From contig NZ_JACHYE010000012.1 of assembly GCF_014192645.1 (NCBI RefSeq), forward strand, positions 1-64,000: a stretch of DNA of 64,000 bases. Reading direction: 5' to 3'. Source of the stretch: Herbaspirillum sp. Sphag64. Lineage in GTDB: Bacteria > Pseudomonadota > Gammaproteobacteria > Burkholderiales > Burkholderiaceae_D. Below, piece after piece: positions 27,895 to 37,396 of this stretch; position 1 is the stretch's first letter, and every line of letters starts with the position of its first letter. The position numbers were made by a program, and so were the translations under genes. The notes beneath the pieces are model-generated. The model did not search any database. It was not told the DNA's origin and saw only the letters and a program-made list of their open reading frames with translations.

Positions 27895-28296
27895 TTATTT
27901 ATTTGCTGCATCACTTGCGGTAGTGCTTGCGTGTTTCAGATAGGCGATCAAATCGGCACGATCTTGCGGCGATGCAACCAGAAAACCCATTTTGTTACCC
28001 GGAATAAATTGCTCTGGATTGCGCAGCCATTGATCCAAAGTTTTTTCGCTCCAAATCACCTGGGATTCCTTGAGCGCGGGTGAATACTCATAATCTGGGG
28101 CGCTGCCTGCCTTGCGGTTGAAGACCCCTTGGTGGGCAGGACCGACACCGTTGTAAGCGATTGAGTGACAACTTGCGCACAATTGTTGATAAAGAACCTG
28201 ACCATGTACTTCCGGCGGCGCCGCAAATACAGCCACTGGCATGAAGGTGCACAGCAACAAGGAATAAAGACAGGTTCGCAATACAATGCCCTTCAT
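27895..28296 (-). CDS. Periplasmic class I cytochrome c
   Basis: The 133-residue protein has a Sec signal peptide (about 1-25, ending AVFAAP), one haem site CASCH at residues 40-44 and a downstream axial methionine in PGNKMGF. It is of the small c-type cytochrome class (cytochrome c2/c550-like, with GPAHQGVFNRKAG). The ATG at 28296 follows AAGGTG; a GTG three codons upstream overlaps that site and is less likely. It is the first gene of the leftward operon with the phosphoesterase and cupredoxin, divergent from the ECF sigma gene. Confidence 0.88.
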   Translation of the reverse strand: MKGIVLRTCLYSLLLCTFMPVAVFAAPPEVHGQVLYQQLCASCHSIAYNGVGPAHQGVFNRKAGSAPDYEYSPALKESQVIWSEKTLDQWLRNPEQFIPGNKMGFLVASPQDRADLIAYLKHASTTASDAANK

Positions 28297-28339
28297 GAGA
28301 ATCACCTTGATGTCGAGGCTGTTCAGTAACTACACCTTG

Positions 28340-28369
28340 CATAACTGGTCAAAGGTCAGGAATATTCCC
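28340..28369 (-). promoter_or_regulatory. Possible ECF-type promoter of the cytochrome c operon
   Basis: Read leftward, GGGAATA (28369-28363) lies 17 bp before GTTATG (28345-28340). The same GGGAATA occurs in the opposite direction at 28410-28416, ahead of the sigma gene. The shared -35-like motif suggests both operons are read by this ECF factor; the -10 sequences differ, so this is tentative. Confidence 0.35.
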
Positions 28370-28409
28370 GGAAAAACCTGATTTATTTCATAAAAATGCT
28401 GAATTCAGC

Positions 28410-28438
28410 GGGAATAAACGCTGCTCCAAACGCGTCTG
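28410..28438 (+). promoter_or_regulatory. Possible autoregulated ECF promoter of the sigma gene
   Basis: GGGAATAA (28410-28417) and CGTCTG (28433-28438) are separated by 15 bp, a geometry typical of ECF promoters. A start near 28445 would leave too little leader for a GTG start at 28447 and favours the TTG at 28471. Confidence 0.45.
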
Positions 28439-28470
28439 TTTAGGAAGTGCCGAATCATAAAGGTGAGCAT

Positions 28471-29034
28471 TTGACTCAGGATAAGAAAAACGATCGTTTT
28501 GTACAGTTGGCGTTGCCCCACCTTGATGCGGCATACAGTTTGGCGCGCTGGCTCACGCGAGACGACTTTGCTGCGGAAGACGTGGTGCAGATGGCCTACC
28601 TGCGTGCTTTCCGCTTTTTCGATCAGTTCCGAGGCGACAATCCACGTGCCTGGATCCTGACCATCGTGCGGCGTACTTTTTACACCTCACTACGTGAGCA
28701 CCGTCAGGAACAGGAGCACATTGATTTTGATGAGTCAGTGCACAGTGGCGGTACCGAACAGATTGGCGCCTCTGGCTTTGCCACAGGCAGCCATCCGGAG
28801 AGCATCGTCGCAGGCCGCGATATCCAGCGCATCATCAATGCCGGCCTGGACAAGTTGCCCTGCATTTTTCGGGAAGTGGTGGTCCTCAAGGACATTGAGG
28901 ATCTGTCTTATAAGGAAATCGCGGAGGTAGTCGAAGTACCAATCGGCACCGTCATGTCGCGCCTGGCACGCGGACGCAAATTATTGGGCGAGCATCTGCA
29001 ACGAAATGGTATTGGAGCCGGTAATGAACTGTGA
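28471..29034 (+). CDS. ECF-family RNA polymerase sigma factor
   Basis: The protein contains sigma region 2 (SLARWLTRDDFAAEDVVQMAYLRAFRFFDQFRG, then NPRAWILTIVRRTFYT) and region 4 (LDKLPCIFREVVVLKDIEDLSYKEIAEVVEVPIGTVMSRLARGRKLL), the full ECF (group 4) complement. I use a TTG start at 28471 behind AAAGGTGAG, giving 187 residues; a GTG at 28447 would add eight but has no ribosome binding site. Its end overlaps the anti-sigma gene, so the pair is co-translated. It probably activates itself and the divergent exported redox operon in response to a periplasmic signal. Confidence 0.92.
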   Translation: MTQDKKNDRFVQLALPHLDAAYSLARWLTRDDFAAEDVVQMAYLRAFRFFDQFRGDNPRAWILTIVRRTFYTSLREHRQEQEHIDFDESVHSGGTEQIGASGFATGSHPESIVAGRDIQRIINAGLDKLPCIFREVVVLKDIEDLSYKEIAEVVEVPIGTVMSRLARGRKLLGEHLQRNGIGAGNEL

Positions 29035-29824
29035 AGAATGTCAACAAACCATGCAGGCCGCGCTGGATGGTGCGCTCGATGCAGCGACCAGCAAACTCCA
29101 CGCGCAGCATCTCGGCTCCTGCCCAGCTTGCCAGGACGCGCAAAACGACTTGCTCGGGGTGCGACGCATGGTCCGGGCGCATGCCAGCCGCCATAGCGCA
29201 CCAGCGGCGTTGCGTTTGCGCGTGGTGAACGACGTCACTCAGGCAACGGCATCCGTTGCGCCAGCAGTAACGCCTGCTACGTTTGTGGAACAACTATGGA
29301 CTCGACTGCAGAACTGGCCGTGGGCGCGCATCAACTTTGGCTTTGCCAGTACAGCCTCACTGGCGTTCGCAGTGGTCTTATCACTTTATATAGGCATGCC
29401 GTCCGAGCAAGACAGAATCGATCAGGAAATTGTAGCCACGCATTTCCGCTCATTGCAGCTTGATCATCTGGCAGATGTGGTCTCCACCGACAAGCACACA
29501 GTCAAGCCATGGTTCAGTGGAAAGCTGGATTTTTCGCCACCGGTGTTTGACTTGGCACTACAAAATTTCCCTCTAATCGGAGGACGGCTTGACTACTTCG
29601 ATCAGCATGCAGCGGCAGCGATGGTGTACCGGCATGACAAGCATTTGATCAATCTGTTTGTGTGGCCAGAGAAGGCTGCGCAGCGCAGCAAACTCAGCTC
29701 GACTCATGGCTTTCAACTGTTGCGCTGGTCGGATGGCGAGATGGCTTATGCCGCCATCTCGGATTTGAATGGTCCTGAGTTACAACAATTTCAGCATCTG
29801 CTGATCACGGAAATGGCCAAATGA
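29024..29824 (+). CDS. Membrane anti-sigma factor with zinc-binding domain
   Basis: The ATG at 29024 follows TTGGAG with 8-nt spacing and overlaps the sigma stop. Residues 1-45 are an anti-sigma zinc domain with the H29-x3-C33-x2-C36 motif. One membrane helix spans about 105-124. The periplasmic part contains the conserved block TVKPWFSGKLDFSPPV, GGRLDYF and HLINLFVWP, seen in a family of proteobacterial transmembrane anti-sigma proteins. It should hold the ECF factor inactive at the inner membrane until an envelope or redox stimulus. Two cysteines (3 and 6) near the N terminus could add zinc or redox sensitivity. Confidence 0.88.
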   Translation: MNCEECQQTMQAALDGALDAATSKLHAQHLGSCPACQDAQNDLLGVRRMVRAHASRHSAPAALRLRVVNDVTQATASVAPAVTPATFVEQLWTRLQNWPWARINFGFASTASLAFAVVLSLYIGMPSEQDRIDQEIVATHFRSLQLDHLADVVSTDKHTVKPWFSGKLDFSPPVFDLALQNFPLIGGRLDYFDQHAAAAMVYRHDKHLINLFVWPEKAAQRSKLSSTHGFQLLRWSDGEMAYAAISDLNGPELQQFQHLLITEMAK

Positions 29825-29880
29825 CTCCCTGGCGCTGCAATTAATCCACGTAAGATTTTCCGATACCAGTCTGAGACACC

Positions 29881-30462
29881 ATGCCAGGCGACGTCTTCCC
29901 TTATTTGAGAATCGAATGGAGATTTAGAACAACGGAGTATTGTTTCAGTCACCATTGCGATTTAAAGAATAGCTGCGAAAAATGTGGAAAACATATACCG
30001 ATCCTTCGCACAATACTTTCTGGATCTAGCGCTCCAGCGCCAGTCGCTCATTTAGCAGTCTGTCTTTTTTGTCGCGAGTTCCTCGGTAGCTCCACTGCTT
30101 TAACGAAATTCGAAGACAACGCCGCTCTCCAACTTCTTAGCCGAACAAGTGTACTGAAAGCCATTGTCGCAGAAGTCATTCACGACAACTTTGACTACGT
30201 TGTGGTCCATCCTTTCCCTGAGCGGTATAGCCTCGACCTAATACCCCACATAGTCTCTGGAATAGGGCTAGAGCCGCTATTTGCGGGCTCGGGCGGCTCA
30301 CCTCCTCATTTAGGTGCTCCCGACCTCAATTCTCTACACAAAATTTTAGAATCGACTCTTCGGGGAAATACTGGGCACCAGCATGCCCACACTCGCAGAC
30401 AAAGATTAATTCGGAAATCAAAAGCTCCGATAAAAACATTTCCTCATGGGAATAACAATTAG
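29881..30462 (+). pseudogene. TniQ-like zinc-binding fragment, probable remnant
   Basis: The 193-residue frame resembles the middle and C-terminal part of TniQ-family transposition proteins. FPYLRIEWRFRTTEYCFSHH corresponds to the family pattern PYxRLxWR...CxxH, followed by C32-x2-C35 (SCEKCGKHI) and C61-x2-C64 (CLFC). The N-terminal half expected of TniQ is missing; only 56 bp separate it from the anti-sigma gene. Base composition is more AT-rich than the neighbours and no ribosome binding site is visible. No transposase, terminal repeats or partner genes flank it. I read it as the decayed remnant of a mobile element; a short expressed zinc protein is the alternative. Confidence 0.5.
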
Positions 30463-30541
30463 TTATCGTTTTGGTACCTCGTTGAGAGTTCAGAGATAGA
30501 AGACTTTCGACAACAATAATGGCAAACGCGCAAAATGCGCT

Positions 30542-30570
30542 CTTGAAAATCCCCCAACCCGCCCCTATAC
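30542..30570 (+). promoter_or_regulatory. Sigma-32 heat-shock promoter of groESL
   Basis: CTTGAAA (30542-30548) and CCCCTATAC (30562-30570) are separated by 13 bp, matching the RpoH consensus. The -10 abuts the CIRCE operator. Confidence 0.82.
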
Positions 30571-30597
30571 TTAGCACTCGTCAGGGAGGAGTGCTAA
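30571..30597. promoter_or_regulatory. CIRCE operator (HrcA site)
   Basis: TTAGCACTC (30571-30579), nine bases, then GAGTGCTAA (30589-30597): a perfect CIRCE inverted repeat at the start-site region of groES. HrcA binds such sites and represses until heat stress. With the sigma-32 promoter it gives double control. Confidence 0.97.
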
Positions 30598-30714
30598 CAA
30601 CCCTTCTGGCCTACCTACTTTTCCGATGTGGCACGGAGTGACGCTGCAGGGCTTAAGTAAGTTTTGCAGCGCTTGTCACAATTATTTTAAACCATTGATT
30701 TTTAAGGAGTTTGT

Positions 30715-31005
30715 ATGAGTCTTCGTCCTTTGCACGATCGCGTTATCGTCAAGCGTCTCGACCAAGAAACCAAGACTGCATCCGGTATTGTTCTGCCTGA
30801 AGCCGCTACTGAAAAGCCTGATCAAGGCGAAGTGCTGGCTATCGGCAATGGCAAGATTCTGGAAAATGGCTCAGTCCGTGCGCTGGCAGTCAAGGTCGGT
30901 GACCGCGTACTGTTTGGCAAATACTCCGGTCAAGCCGTGAAGATCGATGGCCAGGAACTGCTGGTCATGCGCGAAGAAGATCTGTTCGCCGTCGTCGAAA
31001 AGTAA
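30715..31005 (+). CDS. groES: GroES co-chaperonin
   Basis: The 96-residue protein is the full-length 10-kDa co-chaperonin that caps GroEL. The family start [15 protein letters not shown], the mobile loop around [21 protein letters not shown] and [26 protein letters not shown] are all present. AAGGAG precedes the ATG. It is co-transcribed with groEL 94 bp downstream, from the heat-shock promoter with CIRCE. Confidence 0.98.
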   Translation: MSLRPLHDRVIVKRLDQETKTASGIVLPEAATEKPDQGEVLAIGNGKILENGSVRALAVKVGDRVLFGKYSGQAVKIDGQELLVMREEDLFAVVEK

Positions 31006-31057
31006 TCGGCGTCGCAAGCGCAAGGCGCTTGCAGCGAGCAACTCCCTTTCAGGATAA

Positions 31058-32743
<1,686 letters not shown>

Positions 32744-32746
32744 TTT

Positions 32747-32808
32747 GCCGCTAGCTCCGGCATTACCGGAGCGGCACAGAGAAGGCCTCGAGCAATCGAG
32801 GCCTTTTT
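32747..32808 (+). terminator. Tandem hairpins ending groESL
   Basis: A first hairpin (GCTCCGG/CCGGAGC, 32754-32772, extended by GCC/GGC) lacks a T-run. The second, AAGGCCTCGA/TCGAGGCCTT around a GCAA tetraloop (32782-32805) followed by TTT, is a strong rho-independent terminator. Confidence 0.88.
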
Positions 32809-32976
32809 CATTTTTCAGGGCACCAAAACGAGGCGGTATTTGTCTGAGTAAGTCTAAGTAAGCGTGGTTATGCCTTTTCCTCATTAAGGAATAGGCAAAA
32901 TGTAGTTTCTCAACCAACGAAATACTCATAAAATCACGCACTCTATATATCAAACAAGGCAGAAAGTTGTCGCAAG

Positions 32977-33006
32977 AGGCAGCAATTTGGCTGCCTTTCA
33001 TTGCAA
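32977..33006 (+). promoter_or_regulatory. Stem-loop immediately before the metN start
   Basis: AGGCAGC (32977-32983) pairs perfectly with GCTGCCT (32990-32996) around AATTTG, ending 10 bp before the metN ATG. The only GAGG motif is inside the stem, 24 nt from the ATG. It could sequester ribosome binding or attenuate transcription. In 32809-32976 I see no other feature I can name. Confidence 0.45.
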
Positions 33007-34071
33007 ATGAGCAACGACAACATGATCGACATTCAAGCCGTGACCCAAAGGTTCAAGAGCGGCAGCGGTAGCGTCGATGCGGTACGCGACGTCAACCTGT
33101 CCATTCGCAAGGGTGAAATTTTCGGCATCATCGGCCGCAGCGGCGCTGGCAAAAGCACGCTGGTGCGCACCATCAATATGCTCAACCGACCGACTTCGGG
33201 CAGCATCATCCTCGATGGCAAGGACATGACCAAGCTGGCGCCCGATGCATTGCGCGAAGCGCGACGTCATATCGGCATGATCTTCCAGCACTTCAACCTG
33301 CTTTCTTCGCGTACTGTCTACGACAATATTGCACTGCCGCTGGAACTGGCTGGCTGGTCGAAGGCCGATATTTCCGAAAAGGTCACGCCGCTGCTGGAGC
33401 TGGTTGGACTGACTGCGCTCAAGGATCGCTATCCGGCGCAAATCTCCGGTGGTCAAAAACAACGTGTCGGTATCGCCCGTGCACTGGCCAATGATCCCAA
33501 GGTATTACTGTCGGACGAAGCCACCTCGGCGCTGGATCCTGAAACCACACGCTCGATCCTGGAGCTGCTGCGCAAGATCAATCAGGAGCTGGGGCTGACG
33601 ATTGTGCTGATCACCCATCAAATGGAAGTGATCAAGGTCATCTGCGACCGCGTGGCGGTGATGGAAGCGGGCCAGGTGATTGAACAAGGTGAAGTCCTTG
33701 ATGTATTCCGCGAGCCGAAGCATGAAGTGACTCGCGCACTGATCGGTGATGTGATCGCCCATGAGTTGCCCAAGGGCGTGCTTGAGCGACTGCGTGAACG
33801 GCTGGCAAAAGCTGAGGCAGGCGAAGGAACGGACCACCTGTTCCGCTTTGCCTTCACCGGCTCCAGTGTCGACCAGCCTCATCTGTCGGAAGCTGTGCGA
33901 CGCTTTGAACTGGACTTCAACATCCTGCATGGCCAGATCGATGAAATCCAGGGGCAGGCGTTTGGCTCGCTGGCCATTCTGGCCAACGGTACGCCTGAAA
34001 ATATTTCTAATGCCATGAATTATCTGCGCGCTCAAGGCGTCGTTGTTGAGGAGCTGAACCATGTCGTCTGA
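33007..34071 (+). CDS. metN: Methionine ABC transporter ATPase MetN
   Basis: This 354-residue ATPase has Walker [10 protein letters not shown], signature ISGGQKQR and Walker [16 protein letters not shown]-terminal extension (about 260-350, [21 protein letters not shown]) corresponds to the NIL domain, which binds methionine and inhibits transport. The ATG at 33007 is chosen, although no normal Shine-Dalgarno precedes it; an upstream TTG and an internal ATG at 33022 are alternatives. It overlaps metI by 11 bp and forms the MetNIQ importer. Confidence 0.95.
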   Translation: MSNDNMIDIQAVTQRFKSGSGSVDAVRDVNLSIRKGEIFGIIGRSGAGKSTLVRTINMLNRPTSGSIILDGKDMTKLAPDALREARRHIGMIFQHFNLLSSRTVYDNIALPLELAGWSKADISEKVTPLLELVGLTALKDRYPAQISGGQKQRVGIARALANDPKVLLSDEATSALDPETTRSILELLRKINQELGLTIVLITHQMEVIKVICDRVAVMEAGQVIEQGEVLDVFREPKHEVTRALIGDVIAHELPKGVLERLRERLAKAEAGEGTDHLFRFAFTGSSVDQPHLSEAVRRFELDFNILHGQIDEIQGQAFGSLAILANGTPENISNAMNYLRAQGVVVEELNHVV

Positions 34072-34714
34072 ATTACTTGATCTGTTTATCGGTTCCTTCG
34101 GCGAAACCCTGATGATGGTGGGCATCTCCGGCATTCTGGGTGCCGTCGTTGGAATCCCACTCGGGATTGCCCTGCATCTAACCGATCGCCATGGGATTCT
34201 GCCCAACACCATCTTCAATCGGTTTGCTGGTCTGCTGGTCAACGCGGTGCGTTCGACTCCGTTCATCATTTTGCTGGTGGCAGTGATCCCGCTGACCCGT
34301 TTCTTCGTCGGCACCTCGATTGGCACCGCTGCTGCCATCGTGCCATTGACGATTGCCTCCGCACCTTTTATTGCACGACTGGTCGAAACCGCGCTGCGCG
34401 AAGTAGATCATGGTCTGGTCGAAGCAGCGCAGGCGATGGGCGCGACGACCTGGCAGATCATTTACAAGGTTCTGGTGCCGGAAGCGTTTGCCGGTATCGT
34501 CGCCGGCTTGACGATCACTTTCGTCAGCCTGGTCGGCTACTCGGCCATGGCCGGTGCCATCGGCGGCGGTGGGCTGGGTGACTTGGGTATTCGCTACGGC
34601 TATCAACGCTTCCTGCCGGAAGTGATGCTCGCAGTGGTGCTGATCCTGATCGTCTTTGTCCAGTTGGTGCAGACTCTGGGCGATATACTGGTAAGACGCC
34701 TCAGCCACCGTTGA
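34061..34714 (+). CDS. metI: Methionine ABC transporter permease MetI
   Basis: The 217-residue inner-membrane permease has five hydrophobic helices and the coupling motif [31 protein letters not shown] precedes the ATG, inside the end of metN. It dimerises and pairs with MetN to import D/L-methionine. Confidence 0.95.
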   Translation: MSSELLDLFIGSFGETLMMVGISGILGAVVGIPLGIALHLTDRHGILPNTIFNRFAGLLVNAVRSTPFIILLVAVIPLTRFFVGTSIGTAAAIVPLTIASAPFIARLVETALREVDHGLVEAAQAMGATTWQIIYKVLVPEAFAGIVAGLTITFVSLVGYSAMAGAIGGGGLGDLGIRYGYQRFLPEVMLAVVLILIVFVQLVQTLGDILVRRLSHR

Positions 34715-34805
34715 GCTGTGGCCAGATTTAATTCAAGCACTACCAACCGGGATCATCCAACGCAGCTATCCTCTGCGGTTGCAGATTCATACTGAAAGGA
34801 AACTC

Positions 34806-35606
34806 ATGAAGCGTCGTCAATTAATCCAGTTGTTTGCAGGCCTGGGAATCAGCGCAGCACTGTTGTCCGGTACTGCCTGTGCGCAGGACAAGCCGATCAA
34901 GATCGGCGTCACCGGTGGTCCACACGCCGAGATCATGGAACAGGTCAAGAAGATAGCCGAAAAAGATGGCCTGAAACTGCAAATCGTTGAGTTCAGCGAC
35001 TATATCCAGCCAAATGCAGCACTGGCGGCAGGCGATCTGGATGCCAACAGCTACCAGCATCAGCCTTACCTGGATGCACAGGTCAAGGACCGTGGTTACA
35101 AGCTGGTCAGCGTGGGTACCACCATCACCTTCCCGATGGGCATTTACTCAAAGAAGATCAAGTCGCTCAGCGAGCTAAAAGCTGGCTCGCGCGTTGGCGT
35201 GCCCAACGACCCGACCAACGGTGGCCGCGCGCTGCTGCTACTGCAGGCACAAGGCGTGATCAAGCTCAAGGCCGATGCTGGTCTGAAGGCAACGCCACTG
35301 GACGTGATCGACAACCCGAAGAAAATCAAGATTGTTGAACTGGATGCTGCCCAGCTGCCACGTTCGCTGGATGACTTCGACGCGGCCGCCATTAACGGTA
35401 ACTTCGCGGAGTCGGCTGGCCTGTCGCCGACCAAGGATGGTATCGCAGTGGAAGCCTCGAAAGGTCCTTACGTGAACGTGATTGCTGTGCGCGCTGAAGA
35501 CAAGGACAAGCCTTGGGTCGCCAAGCTGGTCAAGGCTTATCATAGTGCTGAGATCAAGAAGTTTGTCACCGAGAAGTATAAAAACTCGGTCATCACTTCC
35601 TGGTAA
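34806..35606 (+). CDS. metQ: Methionine ABC transporter binding protein MetQ
   Basis: The ATG at 34806 follows GAAAGGAAA and opens a signal peptide (MKRRQLIQLFAGLGISAALLSG...). The 266-residue NlpA-family protein has the family blocks KIGVTGGPHAEIMEQVKKIA, NANSYQHQPYLD in variant form (DANSYQHQPYLD) and IYSKKIKSLSELKAGSRVGVPNDPTNGGRAL. The cysteine near the cleavage site (GTAC) does not fit a good lipobox, so it may be soluble rather than lipid-anchored. A strong terminator follows. Confidence 0.95.
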   Translation: MKRRQLIQLFAGLGISAALLSGTACAQDKPIKIGVTGGPHAEIMEQVKKIAEKDGLKLQIVEFSDYIQPNAALAAGDLDANSYQHQPYLDAQVKDRGYKLVSVGTTITFPMGIYSKKIKSLSELKAGSRVGVPNDPTNGGRALLLLQAQGVIKLKADAGLKATPLDVIDNPKKIKIVELDAAQLPRSLDDFDAAAINGNFAESAGLSPTKDGIAVEASKGPYVNVIAVRAEDKDKPWVAKLVKAYHSAEIKKFVTEKYKNSVITSW

Positions 35607-35630
35607 GCGGGCACTCAACGCCCTCAAATC

Positions 35631-35670
35631 AAAAGGCCCGAGGCTGTCTCACTCAGCCTCGGGCCTTTTT
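35631..35670 (+). terminator. Strong terminator of metNIQ
   Basis: A 16-bp stem (AAAAGGCCCGAGGCTG/CAGCCTCGGGCCTTTT) with a 7-nt loop and T-run. Confidence 0.95.
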
Positions 35671-35701
35671 ACATTCTCAGAACGGTCTGCTCTGCGCGGT
35701 C

Positions 35702-36067
35702 TCAACGTTTGGCATCGCGCTCAAACTGATCCTCTGCTTCGCGCAGACGTCGAATCAGAATATGCGAAATGATATTCACCCCGACACCGGCTAAAAATGC
35801 TGGCAAGAGGTAAAGCGATACGGCCATTTCAGAATTGAAAAACTTGTCCTCGGACCCAGACAAGGCATTCGAAGCCATCAATGCCAGCTTTCTCAACAGG
35901 ATAATGTCAGCTCCGGCCATTAGCAGCAGACTCACACCAAAGAGAAAAACCATCGTACGTGAAATGGCCTTCTTGAGTAGCATGGTGCCAAAAATGGCTG
36001 CAGGAAAAATCAGTGAAAACAGGATGAGGAGATAAAACTCCAGTTGCAGAAATACACTTTGTGCCAT
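35702..36067 (-). CDS. Small three-helix membrane protein of unknown function
   Basis: The 121-residue protein has three strongly hydrophobic stretches (about 9-30, 37-57 and 83-106) and a charged cytoplasmic tail RRLREAEDQFERDAKR. The ATG at 36067 follows GAGGAATTG; a TTG one codon upstream is less likely. I recognise no family motif. It is transcribed alone, convergent with metQ. Confidence 0.75.
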   Translation of the reverse strand: MAQSVFLQLEFYLLILFSLIFPAAIFGTMLLKKAISRTMVFLFGVSLLLMAGADIILLRKLALMASNALSGSEDKFFNSEMAVSLYLLPAFLAGVGVNIISHILIRRLREAEDQFERDAKR

Positions 36068-36212
36068 CAATTCCTCGTCTATACGTGATCATGATCGTAG
36101 TGCAGTTACGCGGCAACGGCTGCAACGACAATCATTATGCTGCACGAACCAATGCGTCTTTTTCCAGTTTTTTACAACTGATTACGGCTGCCGTACGTGC
36201 ACTACATTGCAT

Positions 36213-36238
36213 AAAAAAACACGCCATCAAGGCGTGTT
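36213..36238 (-). terminator. Terminator of the RbgA-like GTPase gene
   Basis: AACACGCC/GGCGTGTT with a 5-nt loop, followed on the minus strand by seven T residues. Confidence 0.92.
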
Positions 36239-36274
36239 CCTGGTGATGCAGCAGGCACGGACCTGCTTTCGACT

Positions 36275-37270
36275 TTATTCCGCTTCAGGCTCATCAGAAC
36301 TTTGACGACGCGCCATCCACTTGGCATCTTCTGCCTCTCTGGCTGCCTTGGCATCTTCCTCGGCTGCCAGCTCGGCTGCGCGTTCTGCCTCCAGCGCAGC
36401 CTGCTCGGCATCGTAGGCCGCCATCAGTTCGGCACGCGTTTGCGGGGTCTCAAGCGAGATTCTCCCTAATGCGCCTGTGCGGTAATCCTGCAGAAAGGTG
36501 TGCGCAGCCTTTTCAAAATCGGCATCGCCACCCTTAAGACGAAAACCACGTCGCGCCGCCACGCCTTCGACCACGGCGACGCCGTCCATGCCGTCGGTGT
36601 TGAAGCCATAGCGCGCCTTGAGCAAGGGCGCATAGCGTTGTAGCAACACGTCGCCGAGAAACGTAGCGACTTCTTCTTCAATCAGTGCGTTGCTACCAAT
36701 CGCATGGCTGGCCGCCAGCATCAAACCATCACTGGGATGGGCAATTTTTGGCCACAGCATACCTGGGGTATCGATCAACACCATGTTGTTGCCCAGATAC
36801 AGGCGCTGCTGGGTTTTGGTGACGGCCGGTTCATCGCCAACTGCCGCAACCCGCTTCTTGAGCAAGGCGTTCATCAGGGTCGATTTACCGACATTGGGAA
36901 TACCCATGATCATGATACGCAGGGGCTTGAGTGGCGTACCACGATGTGGTGCCAGCGCCAGTGCTAGCTTGGGAATTTTGGCAACATCGCTGGGCTTCTT
37001 GCAGCTCATGGCGACTGCATTCACGTTTTTCTGGCTGTTGTAATGCGCAATCCAGGCCTGGGTGGCACCAGCGTCGGCCAGATCACTTTTGTTGAGGATT
37101 TTCAGGCAGGGACGCTGACGATGCAGCCGGATCTGTTCGATCATCGGATTGCAACTGGCCTGCGGCAAGCGGGCGTCGAGCACCTCGATAACCAGATCGA
37201 CCTTTTCCATTGCCTCCGCCGCTTTCTTGCGGGCGGCGTTCATGTGACCAGGAAACCATTGAATAGACAT
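36275..37270 (-). CDS. Circularly permuted ribosome-assembly GTPase (YlqF/RbgA-like)
   Basis: The 331-residue GTPase has its G motifs in permuted order: G4 NKSD at 60-63, then G1 GIPNVGKST at 123-131 and G3 DTPG at 167-170, with the N-terminal MSIQWFPGHMNAARK typical of YlqF/RbgA. The relatives assist late 50S ribosome assembly. The last 50 residues or so are an alanine/glutamate-rich charged helix (AAYDAEQAALEAERAAELAAEEDAK), an extension beyond the core. It is transcribed alone and ends at a strong terminator. Confidence 0.9.
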   Translation of the reverse strand: MSIQWFPGHMNAARKKAAEAMEKVDLVIEVLDARLPQASCNPMIEQIRLHRQRPCLKILNKSDLADAGATQAWIAHYNSQKNVNAVAMSCKKPSDVAKIPKLALALAPHRGTPLKPLRIMIMGIPNVGKSTLMNALLKKRVAAVGDEPAVTKTQQRLYLGNNMVLIDTPGMLWPKIAHPSDGLMLAASHAIGSNALIEEEVATFLGDVLLQRYAPLLKARYGFNTDGMDGVAVVEGVAARRGFRLKGGDADFEKAAHTFLQDYRTGALGRISLETPQTRAELMAAYDAEQAALEAERAAELAAEEDAKAAREAEDAKWMARRQSSDEPEAE

Positions 37271-37396
37271 GCGAATTCTTCTTTTTAAAGCAAATTAGCC
37301 GCTATTTTAAAGCCTGCGGCCCATTTGCCCTACAAACAACGCTGCTGCCGTCGCATTCGACAGTCAGCAAAGACATCGCATGTGCTGGTTTGCCAA

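Noticed and set aside
27895..28296. Cytochrome c, phosphoesterase and cupredoxin as part of a terminal oxidase
   Set aside because: No haem-copper oxidase subunit I or III, assembly factor or membrane helix occurs nearby.
35702..36067. Small membrane protein considered as part of metNIQ
   Set aside because: It lies on the opposite strand beyond a strong terminator.
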